A stretch of 64,000 bases of DNA from assembly GCF_963675815.1 (NCBI RefSeq), contig NZ_OY776574.1:2350001-2414000 (forward strand), read 5' to 3'. The notes under the pieces are model-generated. The model saw only the letters and a program-made list of their open reading frames with translations. It made no database searches and was not told the DNA's origin. The position numbers and the translations under genes are program-made. Below are positions 61,909-64,000 of the stretch, piece after piece; position 1 is the first letter of the stretch; every line of letters starts with the position of its first letter. This DNA is from an uncultured Desulfuromusa sp. (lineage in GTDB: Bacteria > Desulfobacterota > Desulfuromonadia > Desulfuromonadales > Geopsychrobacteraceae).

Positions 61909-63351
61909 TTATTTTGGCCAGTGATCTAAGCTCATCCCTGATACTTTTTCAACGATCCGTACCACCTGGTAACTGTAACCATATTCATTGTCGTACCAGA
62001 TGTAAAGGACACAGCGATTGCCTTGTACTATGGTTGCCAGAGAATCAACAACCCCGGCATAGGATGAACCGACCATGTCTGTAGAAACAGCTTCAGGTGA
62101 GTTGGTAAAATCAATTTGATCCTGTAACGGTGAGTTGAGAGAAATTCCCCGGAGATAGCTGTTCAATTCTTCAGCAGTTGTCTCCTGATTCAACGTCAGG
62201 TTCAAGATAGCCAGCGAAACATTTGGCGTGGGAACCCGGATGGCATTTCCGGTCAGTTTTCCGGCAAGTTCCGGCAACGTTTTGGCAACGGCGTTAGCTG
62301 CTCCAGTCTCAGTAATGACCATATTCAACGGTGCACTGCGACCCCGCCGTTCTTTTTTGTGGTAGTTATCGATCAGGTTCTGATCGTTGGTGTAGCTGTG
62401 GCAGGTTTCAATATGCCCTGCTTCAATACCAAACTTATCGTTGACAGCTTTGAGTACCGGAACAATCGCATTTGTCGTACAACTGGCTGCGGATAAGATG
62501 TTTTCACCCGTTTCCAGGAGTGCGTTGTTGACTCCATAGACGACATTGGGAATGTCTCCCTTGCCCGGAGCGGTCAAAAGAACCTGAGACGCTCCTTTGC
62601 AGCTGATATGGCGTCCCAGACCTTCACGATCACGCCATTTACCGGTGTTGTCGATAACAAGGGCGTTCTTTATTCCATATTTTGTGTAGTCAACCTCTTC
62701 GGGAGTGTTGGCGTAGATAATGCGGATCATATTGCCGTTGGCAATGATGGCATTTTCTTCTTCATCGACTCTGATGGTTCCCTTGAAATGTCCATGGACT
62801 GAATCGCGGCGAAGGAGGCTGGCGCGTTTTGTCAAATCATCATCACTCCCTTTGCGGACCACAGCTGCCCGCAGACGCAGCTTGTTGCCACCACCGGTTT
62901 GTTCAATCAGAATTCTTGCGAGCAGGCGACCGATCCGGCCAAAACCGTAAAGAACGACATCACGTGGTTCGCTGAGTTGATGGCCTTTGCCGGTATTCAG
63001 ATCTTTTAATTGTTCGGCGACAAAGGCTTTGATATCCCCACCGCCTTGTTCCTGGAACAGGATCGCCATTTTCCCGAGATCGACTTTTCCGGGGGCAAGG
63101 CTCAGTTCTGACATTGCCTGAAGAATAGGGTAGGTGTCCGTGACCCAGATTTCCCGATTGATAATCTGCCGGGCAAAGCGGTGAGCTCTTAGAACTTCAA
63201 TGGTCGACTGGTTGACCAGGGCGCGATCATAGACGGTACAAATGACTTCTTGATCGCGATAAAGTTTTCCGAGCAGCGGTGTCATTGCTTCGGCAATAGC
63301 CTCGCGCTCTTTCCACTCTTTAAAATATTCATCTGTTCTTGTGTCAACCAT
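61909..63351 (-). CDS. gap: Glyceraldehyde-3-phosphate dehydrogenase, long form
   Basis: GAPDH of 480 residues. The NAD site VLYGFGRIGRLLARILIE lies at ~135-152 and catalytic Cys291 is in SAASCTTNAIVP, followed by the typical CHSYTNDQNLIDNYHKKERR-like block. Compared with the usual ~335 residues there is an N-terminal extension of about 130 residues, helical and rich in charged residues (TPLLGKLYRDQEVICTVYDR). Long GAPDHs with such an extension are known in several proteobacteria; the role of the extension is not settled. ATG 63351 is preferred over TTG 63360. It is divergent from fba, so the pair covers neighbouring glycolytic steps. Confidence 0.92.
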   Translation of the reverse strand: MVDTRTDEYFKEWKEREAIAEAMTPLLGKLYRDQEVICTVYDRALVNQSTIEVLRAHRFARQIINREIWVTDTYPILQAMSELSLAPGKVDLGKMAILFQEQGGGDIKAFVAEQLKDLNTGKGHQLSEPRDVVLYGFGRIGRLLARILIEQTGGGNKLRLRAAVVRKGSDDDLTKRASLLRRDSVHGHFKGTIRVDEEENAIIANGNMIRIIYANTPEEVDYTKYGIKNALVIDNTGKWRDREGLGRHISCKGASQVLLTAPGKGDIPNVVYGVNNALLETGENILSAASCTTNAIVPVLKAVNDKFGIEAGHIETCHSYTNDQNLIDNYHKKERRGRSAPLNMVITETGAANAVAKTLPELAGKLTGNAIRVPTPNVSLAILNLTLNQETTAEELNSYLRGISLNSPLQDQIDFTNSPEAVSTDMVGSSYAGVVDSLATIVQGNRCVLYIWYDNEYGYSYQVVRIVEKVSGMSLDHWPK

Positions 63352-63672
63352 AGTCAGCAAACCCTTTCGTTGAATGTTAGTTACTGCAATATCGAGGGGA
63401 TTGAATCCGAACCATTAATTTTCACTGATAACCGGATGAGGCTATTGATTGATTCAGATTTTATCTTTCCGTGCTATTTAAAACCTGCGTATACTAATTT
63501 AACTGTACTGCTTTTGCAACTCCCTTTCCGGGGATAAATTGTTGTCTTTTCTTCGCTAGTCACTGGACAATTGTCCAGTGCGTTGATAAAAATAGTTAGA
63601 GTCAAACATCGTGAGGCCAATTCATTTTTGGCATTGAAAGCTTTATCCGCAATTTCTATGGAGGACTAAATA
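63352..63672. other. Divergent gap-fba intergenic region
   Basis: Non-coding 321 bases between two divergent glycolysis genes. It contains a perfect 20-base palindrome at 63561-63580, a possible minus-strand promoter (TTGCAA-N17-TAGTAT, at about 63486-63514), and a GCCAA/TTGGC repeat at 63616-63632 near fba. No tRNA or small gene is seen. Confidence 0.6.
63561..63580. promoter_or_regulatory. Perfect 20-base palindrome, probable operator
   Basis: CACTGGACAA followed by its exact reverse complement, about 93-112 bases upstream of fba. Length and perfect symmetry suggest a dimeric repressor-binding site for gap and/or fba. The binding protein is unknown. Confidence 0.6.
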
Positions 63673-64000
63673 ATGGCTGACGCAGTGAGTTACAAAGACC
63701 TGGGTTTAGTAAATTCGCGGGAGATATTTCGAAAAGCGGTCGATGGCGGTTACGCTATCCCCGCTTATAATTTTAATAACCTTGAACAATTGCAGGCAAT
63801 TATTACTGCTTGTGCGGAAACCCGATCACCAGTGATTCTTCAAATCAGTAAAGGTGCGAGGAATTACGCCAACGAGACAATGTTGCGTTATATGGCTACC
63901 GGAGCTGTACAAATGGCCAAGGAAATGGGGGCTGATATTCCGATTGTTCTCCATCTGGACCATGGTGACTCTTTTGAACTTTGTAAAAGCTGTATTGAGT
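63673..64000 (+). CDS. fba: Fructose-bisphosphate aldolase class II, N-terminal part
   Basis: Open to the end of the window; about 109 residues are visible. The start ADAVSYKDLGLVNSREIF and then GGYAIPAYNFNNLEQLQAII are typical of class II aldolase. The zinc-binding segment HLDHGDSFELCKSCI places His94, Asp96 and His97. It splits fructose-1,6-bisphosphate into dihydroxyacetone phosphate and GAP, which GAPDH (61909) then oxidises. GGAGG lies nine bases before ATG 63673. Confidence 0.92.
   Translation, partial: MADAVSYKDLGLVNSREIFRKAVDGGYAIPAYNFNNLEQLQAIITACAETRSPVILQISKGARNYANETMLRYMATGAVQMAKEMGADIPIVLHLDHGDSFELCKSCIE

Noticed and set aside
1..64000. CRISPR arrays, tRNA/rRNA genes, prophage or transposase genes
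   Set aside because: I scanned the intergenic gaps for repeats and cloverleaf-like sequences and saw none; all long frames are assigned to housekeeping or signalling genes.

Overview
This window looks like chromosomal housekeeping DNA of a Gram-negative deltaproteobacterium, most likely of the Desulfuromonadales (Desulfuromonas/Geobacter relatives). That is inferred from gene order and gene content, not from a marker-gene search. The clearest sign is the long block kdsB-pyrG-kdsA-kdsD-kdsC-lptC-lptA-lptB-rpoN-hpf-ptsN-hprK-rapZ-mannose-type PTS-ptsH-ptsI-metK. Dense cyclic-dinucleotide signalling and many two-component-like proteins fit the same group. Genes are tightly packed with many stop/start overlaps. 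I found no rRNA, tRNA, prophage, insertion sequence or CRISPR array.

Layout. 1-8100 (mostly +): the end of an M16C protease, the fused 23S rRNA methyltransferase RlmKL, a HIT protein, an LpoB-like lipoprotein with a second lipoprotein, and a hybrid histidine kinase followed by a periplasmic binding protein. 8100-13213 (-): EttA, then a HEAT-repeat protein and an HD-GYP protein that appear to share an N-terminal domain. 13385-19571 (+): PhoH, PgpH-type HD phosphodiesterase, YbeY, CorC-like CBS protein and Lnt. 19600-36500 (+): Kdo synthesis, the Lpt export ATPase and periplasmic parts, sigma-54, the nitrogen/carbon PTS with HPr kinase and RapZ, and MetK. 36578-43672 (-): agmatine-to-putrescine genes, a cyclophilin, a REC-PAS-GGDEF-EAL protein, a REC-HDOD protein and an SH3 membrane protein. 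44251-47525 (+): clpS-clpA-aat, a compact N-end-rule degradation module. 47643-54998: an accessory metabolic group (ThDP decarboxylase-like enzyme, FAD disulfide reductase, GntR regulator, aminotransferase, stand-alone TrpB, DJ-1 protein). 55048-60159 (-): SpoIIE-type phosphatase, RdgC, a J-domain protein and a PilZ protein. 60334-64000: a THUMP methyltransferase paralogous to the RlmL half of RlmKL, ribosomal protein S21, a long-form GAPDH and the start of a class II fructose-bisphosphate aldolase.

How it fits together. The central block joins outer-membrane lipopolysaccharide assembly, sigma-54 transcription and PTS-based carbon/nitrogen signalling. Cyclic-di-GMP proteins (HD-GYP, GGDEF-EAL, PilZ) and a likely c-di-AMP phosphodiesterase surround it. 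The most interesting points are the paired HEAT/HD-GYP proteins with a shared uncharacterised N-terminal domain, the 101-base overprinting of pgpH and ybeY, a 20-base perfect palindrome between gap and fba, the promoter/operator arrangement of the GntR gene, a possible six-codon leader before rpsU, and the accessory ThDP-enzyme/aminotransferase/TrpB group. I did not find a clearly novel defence or mobile system.
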